The translations under genes were made by a program, and so were the position numbers. The notes under the pieces are model-generated. The model made no database searches. It saw only the letters and a program-made list of their open reading frames with translations, and was not told the DNA's origin. 64,000 nt of DNA from Ancylostoma caninum (taxonomy: Eukaryota; Nematoda; Chromadorea; Rhabditida; Ancylostomatidae): contig JBAJFG010000615.1 in assembly GCA_037903475.1 (NCBI GenBank), forward strand, positions 1 to 64,000, read 5' to 3'. Each line of letters opens with the position of its first letter. Position 1 is the stretch's first letter. Positions 1 through 13,600 of this stretch are shown piece after piece.

Positions 1-3000
1 ATTGAATTTTCTGTGTAGATTGTTCAGTAGTCGTAGGAATTTATTTTTAAACATTCCTGCTGCCTTTAATCTCGTATTGAATTCCAACAAAACGGTGTTA
101 GATTCGAAGTTTTGAAGTTTGATGTCTAAAGTTTGTGAAATTTCACATCTGTAGAAAAGGTCTTCTTAATTCTACATTTTCCTTGTATTGGAAAACATTT
201 CGTAAAAACTTCAGTTTTACAAGAATTCCTGGGATTGCGGGGAGTCGGTGGTACCTGAGGATACAATTAGGCGAGACTCGACGAGCATCCGGGTGTCATT
301 AGCGCCAGCCTGCTGTGACGTTACCATAAATGCAAAAATTTCGGAATTTGTGAATTTGAAATAGCCCATGTGATAGAACAGAGGGCGGTGATTCCGAATA
401 TGTGACTTTCACTACAAATAGAATACGATGAACAGGTTGCGGCGATGCGGCGCTTCCGACGCGACATCGCGTTTATTTCGCAGATTTTAAAGGCGGCACC
501 GACGGGACCGTACATTTCGAGAAGCTGTGCACATTCTAATATTTGGCAGTGTGTTCCCTATCCAATCATCCAACACCCCTCCCTTCAACACACCGGCTGC
601 CACCAGTAATTCAGCATTTTCATTAATTCTCTGACCCACCCCCAATTAAGATTACTAGTGAAGAACGCTCATATTTTATTTAAGCTAGTTCAGATGTGAA
701 CAAGCTCCAATGCTAAATATAAACTTAGAAGAGGGGAAACGCTAGTTACGTACCTTAACCTACGTAGTTCTGATGAACAATTTCCAGCAGAATAACCTTC
801 GGAAGCCGAGTTCGGCCGTGCTCAAGAGCGCGGTGTCCATCCTCAGGCGGAGCCTTCGGCCAAAAATTTAGAAATTTAGAACGGTTGGGTAGTTGTCCGG
901 CAATGTCATCGAAGTCGACTCTGGTTTTGTTTGAAATTCGTCATATCATGAGTCACAAACATTACAAACTCCACTCTGTTCAGAACGGTCCAACTAATGA
1001 CCGGCAATGAGTTACATGGTGTAGTCATAAATGAATCAGTGCCACTGTAGAATTTTCAAGACTCGGCAACGGGATCACGATGAGTTCTCCTTGCTAATTT
1101 GTTTATCTATTTTTACTCCAAAAAGTGAGGAGCCGGCAGTAAGGCTTGAGCAAGGCGAAAAAAGGGAATTAGAAACAAAGGCCATTAGCTAAATTGAGTT
1201 TTTCTCTCTGCGGCCATAGGCTTTCGATCTGGCCCTCTATGAGGATGTGCTATTTCTGCAAGGGCACCTGAGTGGAAATCCTCAAAAGAATTTCAAAGTA
1301 TCAACTACGCGTAGGACGTGTTGCAAATCTCAAGTTGGAAAGGGTAGGCATCGCAGCTTTGCTACAGGTTGGCTCACGCTCACCATTAAGAATACGATTA
1401 CCAATCGAGTAAAATCCGACTGTACAACCTACTACAAATAAGTTGTACATTGAATCACGGCAATTGTTTACCACATTGCAGACCGAGCCCATCCTTGTAT
1501 GACGAGGGTAGCCGGCCAGAAAGCATTATTTCGATAGCTCACCACTTCCACCACCAGCATCATATGCACCACGTGGTCAGAAGAGGACGAAAGGGCGTGA
1601 TGCACCGTGTGCATCACATTGCCCACAATAAGTTAAATCGACAAAATATCATACTATACTCGGAGGAACCTCTTCGCTGCACAGCAGCAAACTGGGATCC
1701 TTCTGGGATGTGTTAGTGAATCTCCCCAACGGAAGCTAGAGGGTCTGTTGGTCAAGCTATAAAGCATATGAATCCTGAGAAGCAGCGCTCGTTCTTGGTG
1801 GGCTTTGGAAAATGAGGTGTACGTAAGAAAATAAGAAACAGGACAATGTAGTACTAGGCGTCGGCAGCCGAGGTGTTCGGCTGCACTGAACAATGCGTGG
1901 TTCTTCATGCGTGCTACTGTGTTTACACCACGCAAGTCCGGCAACGATCTGTTGACAGCTATTGCCCTGGCGTCCCGTAGTAGTTGCAGCGACGATCAGC
2001 TCCGCTTACCGGACAGTACTGAGCGGATTGCTGGTAGAATCCAATAATCAACGCCATCCCACGTCCAGGACCCCAAAACCAAAGAATTGTTCGTTGAAGT
2101 TCCGCCTAGTAAGGTTGCTTGAGGCACTGAACATGAGGTATCGCGAGGTATCGTATTCAATTTATACATAAGTCCATTTTTGAGAAGTAACTGTGAGCAC
2201 ACTGTAAACACTGTAGCCTACAGAATCCTCGTTTTCCCTCACAACTTCCTTCAGTACCTTGAATAATCTACTACTCGAAGTTTTAGAGAGAAAAAATCCT
2301 CAAAAATTGTAGGGGCTATGTGGAATAGTGTCCAATAATCATTCAAATATCTGAATATGTAAGGAAATGTGGTGGCCTAGAACAAATTCGAGTTGTCGCT
2401 TCCTTGTATTGAATTATAAGTTCCCTGCATATATTCAAATACTTGAGCGAATTTTTGAATATTATGCAATCCTGTCGAGACTGTGGACGCAAGATCGCTA
2501 TGTTTCACCTTGGTAGTCTTTCATACGACGATACACTCCAAAAAGAGAAAAGAGCGAAGAGCAAGGGAATCCAAGCACATCATCTCTCGACGTACATATT
2601 TGCATTTACTCGAGCAGCAGAGAACATTTCCGCGGGAAAATCTGGGACGCACAGGAAAACACTTCTTCCGTCTACGTACATAAGAAGGTGCTGTGCAGCA
2701 AAGGCTAACGTTGCCGTCGACGAGCGCGATCGATCAGCACTTACTGCCATCGACAGACGGGAGAATTCCTAAAGGGCAGAAAAGAGGCCGAAGATGTGGC
2801 ACAGGAATTGCTCGACGCTTAATAACAGACAAAGTAGAGCGAGACTGACATGGAAAAGGCTAAACGACTGGGAAGCGCTAGCAGTATTTGTTCCAAACGG
2901 CGTTCCTAACGAGAACTCGCGAACGACGGCGTGAACGACCGAACAGAAGAAACAACGCGATCATTACGGGAGATTTATCGGGCCAACGGCGGACGCCACA

Positions 3001-6000
3001 ACAACCGACTGCACTTCTCGTGGTCGCTACTGGTAGCCACTATGATTTTCTTTTTGTGGAAACTGAAAAAAATCCAAGGTTATTTGTACCTACAAACTGC
3101 CGCATGAGAACAATGGAGTAGTCCTGAATTGGAAAAATACGTCTTATCAGGCAGCACCTATTCAGAAGCCCCAGCGAATGGATTAAGCATCTGTCTCAGT
3201 TACATGCCCAAAATGCATAGGTTTCGCCCGTAATTTGCACCAGATTTGTATGGATTGCGCAGATGAATGACGTCTGTACTAGATTTCTAGACGTAGGCTG
3301 ACACGTTAAGTTACGCTAAGCAACCGGATAGCATGTTGGAACATGTTAGATGACATTAAAACGTGCGCAAACTCACTTCTGCATCAGTTTTGTGCAGAAC
3401 ACGCATCGGTTATGCGTGATGAGTGCAAATTCCGATACTATGATAATTACTACAGTTGACGCTAATCCTGGCGTAAATAAATTCGCTTTGATTCGGGAGT
3501 AGGATCATAGAGCAAAGCAGTTTAAAAAAATTGGAAAGAATGAGGCAAAAGGCCACAAAGTTACTGAGAAGTAATGGTATAAAGTGGAATTTACAGTTCT
3601 AAGACTAGCGCACGCTAACTCGCCAGAAAATTTTGGATGCACACGTCTCGCAGTTACGGTGGAGGCAAATCACCTTCAAGGGATATCAGTTCTTTTATTT
3701 TTCCGGTGATTCGGTACCCACGATTTCCGTGTACAAAATCTTGTAAAAAAAGCATGAAGTTCCCATAGAATTCTTGTGTTTCGAAGATAATTGGTGAATC
3801 TACTTCGAATTTCAGGTACTTTCCGACTAAATTCTGTAGTTTGAGCTGAGACTCCGTTCGGGTTCCATTTATTTTCCTGTTGCACTCTTCACGCTTCGCG
3901 AGGGGGAAGGGTTTGCCGAAAACCTTTGAACTACGGAAGAATCACGAGATTCGCATCAACGCACAAAAAGCTCAACTAATCTACACTTGACGCAGATAGA
4001 CCGACGCACTTGAACGGGCGGAACTAGGACAACGGCTGAGGAGATTGAGACATCTCCTCGCCGAGCATTTCATCGGAACCAAAAAAGAACGGCGACAACT
4101 GTGACAGCCAACGTCAAAGTGACGGTCGCGGTCCCACAAACAGACACAGCAGAAAAACACGAAAACGAGACAAGAAGCGACACTTCTCAGATTTCACGAA
4201 CTGGGACAGAAGTCATGAAAACATAGGGCTTTGGCAAATGTCGGAAGCAGTTCGGGAAGGAACTTGAAAATGACCTCTCGTGGCGAAGAATCGCCTGAAG
4301 CGTTTGAAGGCTACGCAGGGAGAATTATATGTATAAATAGAAAGCCATCTAACGCTCTACATTCTTCGGAAAACAAACTTGTCTAAAATATTTGTTTCGG
4401 AAAGCTGCTTTAAAATCCCAGGTAAATCCACAACACTTCAAAGGATCTCCATCGATACCTAAGATTTTGCATATGTTTGCATGTGAAAACATTATACTTC
4501 TTCTTCGTTTCCTCCCAAATATCACGCTTCTGTTTTTTGGGCTCTCTAGGTTGGCAGAATGACGTTGACCGACCATGCACAATATAACGCATTACATTAG
4601 AAATCTAAAGAGTATTCGGGTTCAAATAGCGCAAAAACTTAAATGCTCCGAAAATATGCATAGGCACACATCCCCGAGAAAAGATGAGGAAGGGCTGTAG
4701 GATTCTAGTCATCGAATTTTCGAATCGGATTTTGATTTATTTCTACGTGTTTCTTGGTCCATGCTACGTGGTATGTACGTCCACGAGTACGATTCTCTTC
4801 TTCATTACGAAACGGCCTCCAGAAAAATTTCACCTGATTGGCTCTCAATCGAGGTGCTTGAACAACATTTTTTGGACAGAAAATGTTTTTGACATTATCA
4901 GGTATTGAGTAGGAAGTTTGAAAAATCAGAGGATAATTAGTGGGATGTATATTAACTGAGTAGGCAAAAAGTTAATGTGCATGAGGTAAGTATTAGCAAA
5001 ACATAAGGAAGTAGTGGAAGTGAAAATCTGATTGTATGTGGAGGAAGGAAACGAGAAAGGACAGTTTGCCGAAATGGAGAACCCACGCTTCACTAATGTT
5101 CGCGAACCGCTTGTTAAGTTATTGTTTGTTTGCAACTTTTCAAGGACACCACTGCTGTGCCTCGGTCGTCTGTGTCACTAGAAATAGCAAGGTACTCGCA
5201 AACTGGAAATATCTGCTCAACGATGCTTCTCGGGCTTTGTTAAAGAGGCAAAGGTTATGCAAGTTTACTATATCTATTCTTTGTTCAGGTGTGACGCTGT
5301 CGTGAATTTAAGTGAATGATACGGAGGTATGAGCAAGCCTAGGAACGCGAGATGATTTTTTGCTCAGCGAGTGAAAAATTCGTGAAGAGGTGCGCTGGCG
5401 CTGATTCACTGCTCAGCGGGTGTCAGATTCAATGCGGAGATATGGACGCCTAATTTGCGGAGGAAACAAGTGAGAGGCGGTTCACAGATGACCGTTGAAG
5501 TATTTTATTTCTTCATCTCTCCTATTATGCTAACATAGGCGCATCAAATTCGGTAGATCTGCTCACCACAGAGTAAGCGAAAACAGAAAGAAGAAGGAAG
5601 AAGTTTATATGAATATCGATATGGGTTATCGATAGGTTAGAAATTCACCGGGAAAAGAAACTGCAGTAGCAAGGAACCGTAGCACTTGAGCGCTGATTTT
5701 CACTGGTGCCGAATGCGCTCGATACATTGAAAAGTATTTCCGCTGTATTTCCGCAGTAACTCAGATTTCCTTTCGCTCTATTTTGAGTGGTCCTATACCA
5801 TGAATGATCAAATGGATGCTTGAGTAGTACACCACTTGCACTTTCTGAATAACTCAACAAGAAGTCGTTCCCGAAAGATTTTAAGAAATTTCAAGAAAAA
5901 ACCTAATACGAGCCACGTTGTGTGTTGACGACAATCAGTGCAGAACCGAAGAGAAGGAGAACATTTCTATCTGCCTGTATTATTCTTGGGATCGTTACGT

Positions 6001-7300
6001 CTACTAGACATATGGAGGCTTGAATGGTCTAGCGTGATATCAATAGTGTTGCAAAGGAGGAAAGTTCGGACAATTACTGGAAGAAGATGTGGAGAATACG
6101 TCATGAGCAGAATGAAATTGCCTAATTTCTCAGCGTGAGGGAAGAGCTGAGAATCTACAGGAAAAGAAAGTAAAGAGAGAGGATCCTTCCGCTGAACTGG
6201 CAGATAACAATGAGTGGATCGATACGAGTACTCAAAAACGCCAATTCCCCCACACTAGCGAAGCGTTCGATGCACAAGTGCACTGCTCCAGCAGCCGTGC
6301 AAGCCAGCAAACGCCAAAAAAGAGCACAGGGCTTCACAGGCACTGATTAGCACGTGGAGCGGTGAAAAATCGCCTGCTGTGGTGATTGAGAGGCGTCTTT
6401 TGCGGGCAGCTTGTGTGTAATGCGAGAACAACACTGCTGCTCGTCGTCGCTCGCGCGACCTCTGCCTCCGTTCGCACTTCCGGTTGATTTGCCGGATCCA
6501 TGAAGAATGAAGAGTTCTCGGAAAGGGTCGAGCGCGACTCAGATTTCACGGGTCAGCTGCTCGAGATGTCCTCACGTAGCGCGTCCTACTAGTAGCAGCG
6601 TTAAGGGCTGGGACTCAAGAAACGGTAGAAAGAAAAGTAGCGGTAGCCACGTAAACCAAGGATTGTCAGCAGGATCGGCTAGTCTATAGAGTACGTAAGG
6701 GTTAGCAGACATAGAGCGTGAAATTTAGTTAGGTAACCCACTTCCGCTTGGTTATGCGCTCATGAATCCTAGCAAACCAAAACACTGTTCTCTTCTAAAC
6801 GTAACTGCTGAGTGCTACTGCTGCGAAAGAACAGACTCATGTAGAGATTCATTTGCTTGCATGTTTGTTTACTGGAGCACGTGTGGCGCATTAGCAAAGA
6901 GGCGCACTGCACACGGCCGACGGTTCAATCGCGCCCCTGGCCAGAAAAGCACCATCCCTTCCTAGTCGGTAAATTGATACCAGAGGAGTCTGGGAGGGTA
7001 TAGCACTGACTCGAAACATCGTTTCCCACCTGAAGGTCAGTGTGTAAGGCACAATCGCAATCAGAGTCCCTGTGATGCTCAGATGAAGGCGAATGCGTGG
7101 TGCACCCTAAGAATGGGATTGACTACCGCTTTATCCTCTACCCTTATTTATTTGTTTGTTCATTTATTTAAGCCCGTCTTAACGCTTCAGACAGTTAAAA
7201 ATCACCGCGACTAGATTAAAAAACTAGTGCGTGCGCGACTTGTCAAAAGCACCTCTGTGCTCTCTACGTAGGAATACACTAATATTCACTCCATTCTGGA
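1..7300. other. No supported gene
   Basis: Only short open frames without motifs or paired splice sites. Minor items: a 9-bp perfect hairpin at 1597-1617 (GTGATGCAC/GTGCATCAC), and a TTTATTTGTTTG run near 7145 that could be a CR1 tail on minus. Confidence 0.5.
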
Positions 7301-7322
7301 CCACCTGTAAAACCTGAGCGCT

Positions 7323-7560
7323 TTATGATATTTTCTGCAGGGCCACAAAATGCTCGTTAAGCAGTTGTACATATTCAGATTTATCCCGACATGCAGAACC
7401 CAGCTTTTCCAAGTCTATCGACATAGCCTTTCTTCCAATAAAATTATGAATGGGCTTCGCTTTGCGCTTGATCAGTACGTTGTGATCGCCTTTTTTGCGA
7501 AGAATATGAGCAGTGCTGTGCGTAGTGGTCCAACAATGGCAGAGTTGAAAGAAAAAGACA
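7323..7560 (-). CDS. Probable 3' coding segment of the unidentified 7.6-15.5 kb gene
   Basis: The minus-strand frame ending at 7323 reads coding-like over about 70 residues, with a basic stretch LIKRKAKPIHNFIGRK and then SIDLEKLGSACRDKSEYVQL before the stop. It lies one frame away from the exon starting at 7634. No convincing donor/acceptor pair joins them, so this is either a missed intron or a frameshift. Function unknown. Confidence 0.3.
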
Positions 7561-7633
7561 GGGTCTCGCTGAGTAGTGATCCTTCCAGAGAGCATTGAAA
7601 ATAAAGTTTTCGGAAGTCAAATCATGGATCTCA

Positions 7634-10600
7634 GCTGTTAGAAAGAAGTATTTCAAAACATCGCTAAAAAGCAATGGTATATGAGTAACCTTTACCAATT
7701 TTTGGCTCTACAGTTTCAATGCCCTCCTTAATAAAAGCAATCTCTGCACCAAAACTCTCAAAAACAAAAATTTCATGTAAAGCTTGGAGAACAGTCTTCA
7801 TTTGTGGCTGCTGCGCTTCAAGTTTGAAGAGTCGCTCCGAAATTTCACTAACCTTTCGCATTGTCTCGATGCGACGAAAAGGGAAAAGCAATTTGTTTAC
7901 GTGGCTGTTGCGACGGCGAAACCAGGAACTTTCGCCACTACCATGAACTCTGTCTTCAATACCGTTTTGCATTTCACATATATTGGTGCATCGAATTTGA
8001 TGCGCAGCAACCATAAATATTGTCATGACCACTGATCAGAAAAATCATGCCCAATCTGAACCGAAACGCCATTTCTGTAGAGTTACTGTGAGTATAAGGT
8101 GGATAAGGGAACTCGCAGAGCCCAGTCTCATGATACGTAATTCTGCCCCAACACTCATATCGTTACCACTTCTCCGCCAATGCCATGAGTTACTATTGTG
8201 TCATTAGTTAGTGGAATTACAGTTACCTACAGTAAAATCGCATTTTTGCTGCCAGCTTCTTGTATCAGAAACACTAACGAGAGACATGCGCTGACTCCCT
8301 TACTCCGAAAAACTAAAGCGAGAATAGCTGGCAGCACTTTAAACATGATGAGAAAACCGAGCTGAAAACGACGTGGCAGAATTTGAACAGATGCGCAGAG
8401 GAGAGAGAGAGATCATGGCGCTGTTTTTTGGGAAGTTTTTCCTGTTTCGTGAAAATTTCCACGTCAGCAGCACGAAACTCCCGGAAAACAAATGCTGTAG
8501 TGTAATTCTGTCAACAGAAAAAGACGAAGCAATGTGACAGTTGTGGAAATACCCATTCTCTGGAAGAGTTGGGAGGTGCAGTAAAGCAAAGCTCACTTTC
8601 TTTGCCTGGAAATTTCCTTCTTAAGCAACAGAAGCGGTCGAGCCAAGAGCATTTTCAGCCCGAGCGGATCATACAGGAGATGAAACTTGCTTGCGAGCTA
8701 TGATAGAAAAGAGGAATTTATCAGCTGGTTCGAGGACAGTGTGATTGGTTATCCGGTAAAGTGGCTTCGTGTCACTGCTGTTTTTGCAGCAAATTATTGT
8801 TAGCAGAATCATGGGAAATGAGAAAAATGAAAGCGATCCCCTACGCAACAAATTTATTTCGCTCATACATTATAAATGTTTCCTACTATGACGGGAGGCA
8901 AGCCATTAATTCCCTTTCTACAAAACTGATTATTATGGTAACTGATGGAACCAATGCGACTGGATGTTGATGCTGTGAGAAAAGTTATTGCCGAATAATG
9001 CAAAGTTCACAGTTTGCTTTCTGCATCATTCTGCACTATCACGTTAGTGCGAAATTAATTGCCGAAACGAACACTCCACCTCAAAGTGTTAAAACGTGGC
9101 TTAAAGGCAGTGTGTCACCTCGTTTTCGTGTCTGAGCTTTTACCAGATTCTGAATCTCCTCAACACGCTGAATCCAACGGTATACCTAAAATGTTACAAA
9201 AAGGTCTTTAAACCTTACTTTTAAACGTTTTTTTCGGGATGGGATTTGTAGCAGTTTGTCGAGCCGAGTGGACGCGTGAAGCCGGTGGTCTCATCGATCG
9301 GACACGTCTAGACGTGTTGGCCAACGCTGCAGACGCAGACGTGGCGGGCAGCCAGTACACTCACGGACCGCTCCGCCCAGGTGGTCCGTGAACTGCACTT
9401 TCGGACCCTCCGAAAACGGGGTTTTCGTCATTTTTATGAGCTTTGACGTAGATCTTTGGAATTAACGTGACGAGGAGGTCTAGAGTCTGTTGGTATTTTC
9501 AGCTCACGAAACGAGGTGACACACTGCCTTTAAAGGCAGCGTCCCACGTCAAGATCGTTTTTGAGCCTTCAACGTCAAAAGAATCTCCAGAAGGTGGTGA
9601 TCACAGCGGTATACGTGGTTCTATGCAAGAGTGCTGAAAAATCCCATTTCCCACTGTCTTTCCTGCACGACTAGCAAAAGAGTTCACGGTCCGGAGACCC
9701 TGCAAATTCGTTAGGCTCCGAAGCGAATGCGGGATTGCAGGAATTCCGCCCAACGTACTCCCTCGCTCGCCTGCAAGTGGAGCGCAGTTTCTGTCCCGTT
9801 AGGGAGTTAATGAGGAACTCTCACGACAAATACGAATTTCCTCAGGAGGTGCGCTTCCTGATGTGAATTATTCGAAAAGTTTCTTAGCTCCGCCCCCAGT
9901 TCCGCCCAAATGCTCCTCGAAAATTGGGGATCGGAAATGGTGTTTTTTACCAGTCTTGCATAGAATAACGTATACAGTTGTGATCATCAGCTCTTCGAGA
10001 TTCTCCTAACGTTGAAATCTCAAAAACGATCTTAAGGTGCGACGCTGCTTTTAAGCACAACGTTCTACATCGGTTCAACACACATTCAATTCGCTAAGTG
10101 TTCCCTAACAATGTGGTAAAAATGATATACCTCCACAATGAAAACTGAGATCGCAAATGTCTACAAACTTTTCAAAGGTGATTTTGGCATGCTCTAGGTC
10201 AGCAATCTGCTGCTGTCACAGGTTTGCATCTCCGACTCGGGAAAAGTGATATTCAGCACGGGAACGTCTTGAGAATGACGAAAATGAATCAGAAACTCGA
10301 GAGGAGAAAACCTATTTATGTTCACCACTGTGAGCCACATCTATGTACATACAGCAAATTTTCAGACATCAGCACGAAATTATAATACTGGGACTCTCTT
10401 CTCGACGACTGACTAGCTTGCAGCAGGCTGCAGTCAATCACACCCTTACAGCACCACCAAACTCCTGACACAACCTCCCTAGAGAGGAGATCTGAAGATC
10501 TGGAGCCCGGAGGTGGATAGGTTAAAAAAAAAAACAGATTGCTGTGCTGGCTGCCTGCCACGGCAGCAGCGTTCGCCAACGACTCTCGGCGTGTTCATTC

Positions 10601-13600
10601 GATAAGATCAACGGCTTCACACATCAAGCTAGCAAACTGTCACAAACCCCGTCCCGGAAAAAAAGGTTTAAAGACCGTTTTGAGAAAGGTTACCTATACC
10701 GCTGGATTCAGAGTGTCGAGGAGATGCAGAATTTGCCATTACCTCAACCCCGAATGTGAGGTTGGGCCCCTGCCTTTAAAGGCAGTGTGTCACTTCGTTT
10801 TCGTGTTTGAGGTTTTGGTGGATCCTGAATCTCCTCGATTCGCTGGATCCAGGGGTATACATAAAATGTTACAAAACGGCTTCTAAACCCGTTTCTTAAT
10901 CGTTTTTCGGGGCGGGGTTTGTAACAGTTTGTCGAGCCGTGAAGCCATTGATCTCACCGATCGGACACGTGAAGACGTGTTGCCAACGCTGCAGACGTGG
11001 CGCGCAGCCAGCACAGTCACCGACCGCTCCGCCCAAGTGGTCCGTGAGCTGCATATTCGGACCCTCGGAAAACGGGTCTGTGTCAGTTTTATGCGTTACG
11101 ACTTACATAATTGGAATCAGCGCGACGAGAACGTCTAGAGTATGCTGATATCCACAGCCCACGAAACGAGGTGACACACTGCCTTTAAGCCCCGCTAATC
11201 AATAATGCGCGACGTCCCGCGAGTCTCTTCGGGTTATACTTAGGGCCGAATGGGCATTGAATATATTCGAATTCGATAATTCGCTTAAAAATAAGTCGAA
11301 GGCTCGGATTTCCGAAGAGCTGGTGGAAGTACAATCTTTACGATTGATAGCAAGGTTTTACGGCTCTTAACTTTTTTCGAAATTCAATTTTTTGCATCGG
11401 GTTCTGAATTTATAATCAGAACAAATAAGTTATCCAATTTTTATTAGTTCTTAAATGTACTTCAGATGTTGCTGTAAGCAGCGGAAAGAATAGATCAGAG
11501 GCTGTGCTTCCGAGCAGAAACAACAACAACCTTGCGAAAACTATGGCAAATAGCAAGTGCAGCCTCCTCGTGCGCGCTAGGGACGGGCGTTGAACTTTTC
11601 CCAAGGCTGAGCCGTTCTGTCAACTGTTGGTAATTCTCCTGAAAACTGAGAATCGCTTCGTGGGAGACGCTCTTTGTCAACGCATAGCGAAGGTTTCAGT
11701 GGAAGGAGCGCATAGTGAAGTTGGATCGGAAGCAATGTGTATAAACCAAACGTAGATTTACCTGAGATTTTGCTTAAAACTATTCAATTAGTTTTCATTG
11801 CAGAATAATCGTGATATTCGGGCGTGAGTGGTATGGATCCTTCCAGAGACCCTTTCTTCTGCTTTCAGTATGGCTAGGAAGAGAGGGAGTACAAGTGTAT
11901 AGAAAATCGACTGCAGTCAGAAATGCACTTCATGTCATCAAAATTTGTCGGAAACTCTGTTGCTAAAACGACTGACCACCTAATAGTGAACCAACTAGGC
12001 AACACGTCTTGTCAATATTAGAAAGCATGTATTTCAGGTATTTGCTAAATTTACATAGACTTATATTTACGTGGATTGAGAAGGTTTTAGGAGCATAGAG
12101 CATACACCTTAGATACACCACATACACCTTAGAAGACTCAAATCAACCAGATTGGCTATTTCCGCTGCACATACAGCTTCTTAGAAAAGCGGAGAAGTAT
12201 GAACGACAATAGATTCGACTGAGAATGTCATGCGGGCCAGGCACGATGAGAAAGTTGACTCACGACAACATCGGAATACCACCTACCACTATTCGGCCGA
12301 ATTGTAGCGAACCACGCATTTGCACCCAACTAAGATGGAAGAACGATCTGCATTTCTAGGATAACCTATTTCACGGTGGAGTTCCCACATAACCTGGGTC
12401 AAATGTTTCCCTGCTTTTCATCTGTTTCGCTAGGAAATTCCTAGAAATGATGGGAATTTTGCTCCCATTCACCTTGTTTATCACCATTTCTTCCACATGG
12501 ATGTAGCAGGACAACAGAGGTCTTGCTCCGACAGGATGCAAGCGCACGGACTTCTGAAGGGGGTACTGCCAGGTGCATTTTGCCACAGATGGCCCAAAGA
12601 TGCCATAGTAATACGAGAAATCCCATCGTCGGCACAATGATGGAGGAAAACCAGGGAAAGGCCGCATTTCATTGCTTCTGTTTGATCGGACCGTTTTTAT
12701 TGGAACGCGAAAACGATCCACAAAAAACGTTATTGCCCTCGTCACGAATCGTCAAACTAATGCGCCTATTTCATAACATTCGCAGCTGAACGATTCGATG
12801 TCGCGAATGCTGAAAAACGAGCCATCATTACATGCACATATGATGAACGACCGAAGCAAAGCCGAAAATGGTTGCCATGAAATAGGCAGCGTGCCACTTT
12901 CCTGTGGCGTAGCCTCCCTTGTAGCTGGCCAACACATGGGTTCAGTTTATGAGGTGAACGTACATACATGAACACATATGATTATATTGAAGCTATTCTT
13001 TATTAAGTGTTTATTCTCATTCACTTCTTTTCAATCTCCAGGAAGTTTACCAGAGGTGAGTTTTCTTTCGCACACAAAATCGAATCATTATCGAATCATT
13101 CTCGCCATACTGACGAGTTTCAGGAAACACCCATAATTGTAGCCCTATTTACCCATGTATGGGATTGGGGAACGAGACGGGCAAACAGGCGATGTTCTTA
13201 TAAGGTGTTCTTATAGTCGTACATTGTAATGTATTATGGTGTTGAATCCATATCAACTTGTTTCTGAAGACCTATGCTCAGTAATTACAGTAATTTTAGG
13301 AGTAACTTATTGCGCGTTTATGGTTACATGAATTGTTCCCATAAAACTTCAATTGCTGATACTTCTGAAAATTTCTGGAGACTGCCCATTGAAGTCATGG
13401 ACTTGTGCAAAAAATTGCCTTCATGTCAAATTCTTCTCCGCTGTATCATGTAATTCTTTTCTCTCGACAAGGATTTAACACCGAATGAAAGAAGGCCTAG
13501 CGCGGAAGCACTTGCGAAAAATCGTTGCTGTTGAGCTAAGGATAGCTATGTGATTTGTCTCCATGTCCGGTTAGCCCACGTGTATGTGGAAGATGATGTT

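Larger units (their letters stand above)
9047..10530 (-). mobile_element. Decayed mariner element, interrupted by foldback elements
   Basis: The plus-left end (9047, TTAGTGCGAAATTAATTGCC) resembles a mariner terminal repeat. The same sequence family ends at 35679 with GGTTGGTGCAAAATTAATTG. Minus-strand residues near 10400-10480 read VWWCCKGVIDCSLLQ, matching the mariner transposase block around WWDxKGV. The element is cut between 9100 and 10054 by two TTAA elements and truncated near 10530. It carries stops throughout. Confidence 0.6.

Noticed and set aside
2443..2772. 109-codon plus-strand frame
   Set aside because: No recognisable domain, no splice signals, overlapping frames also open.
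12371..12745. 124-codon minus-strand frame
   Set aside because: No motif, no splice context, and other frames on both strands are also open here.
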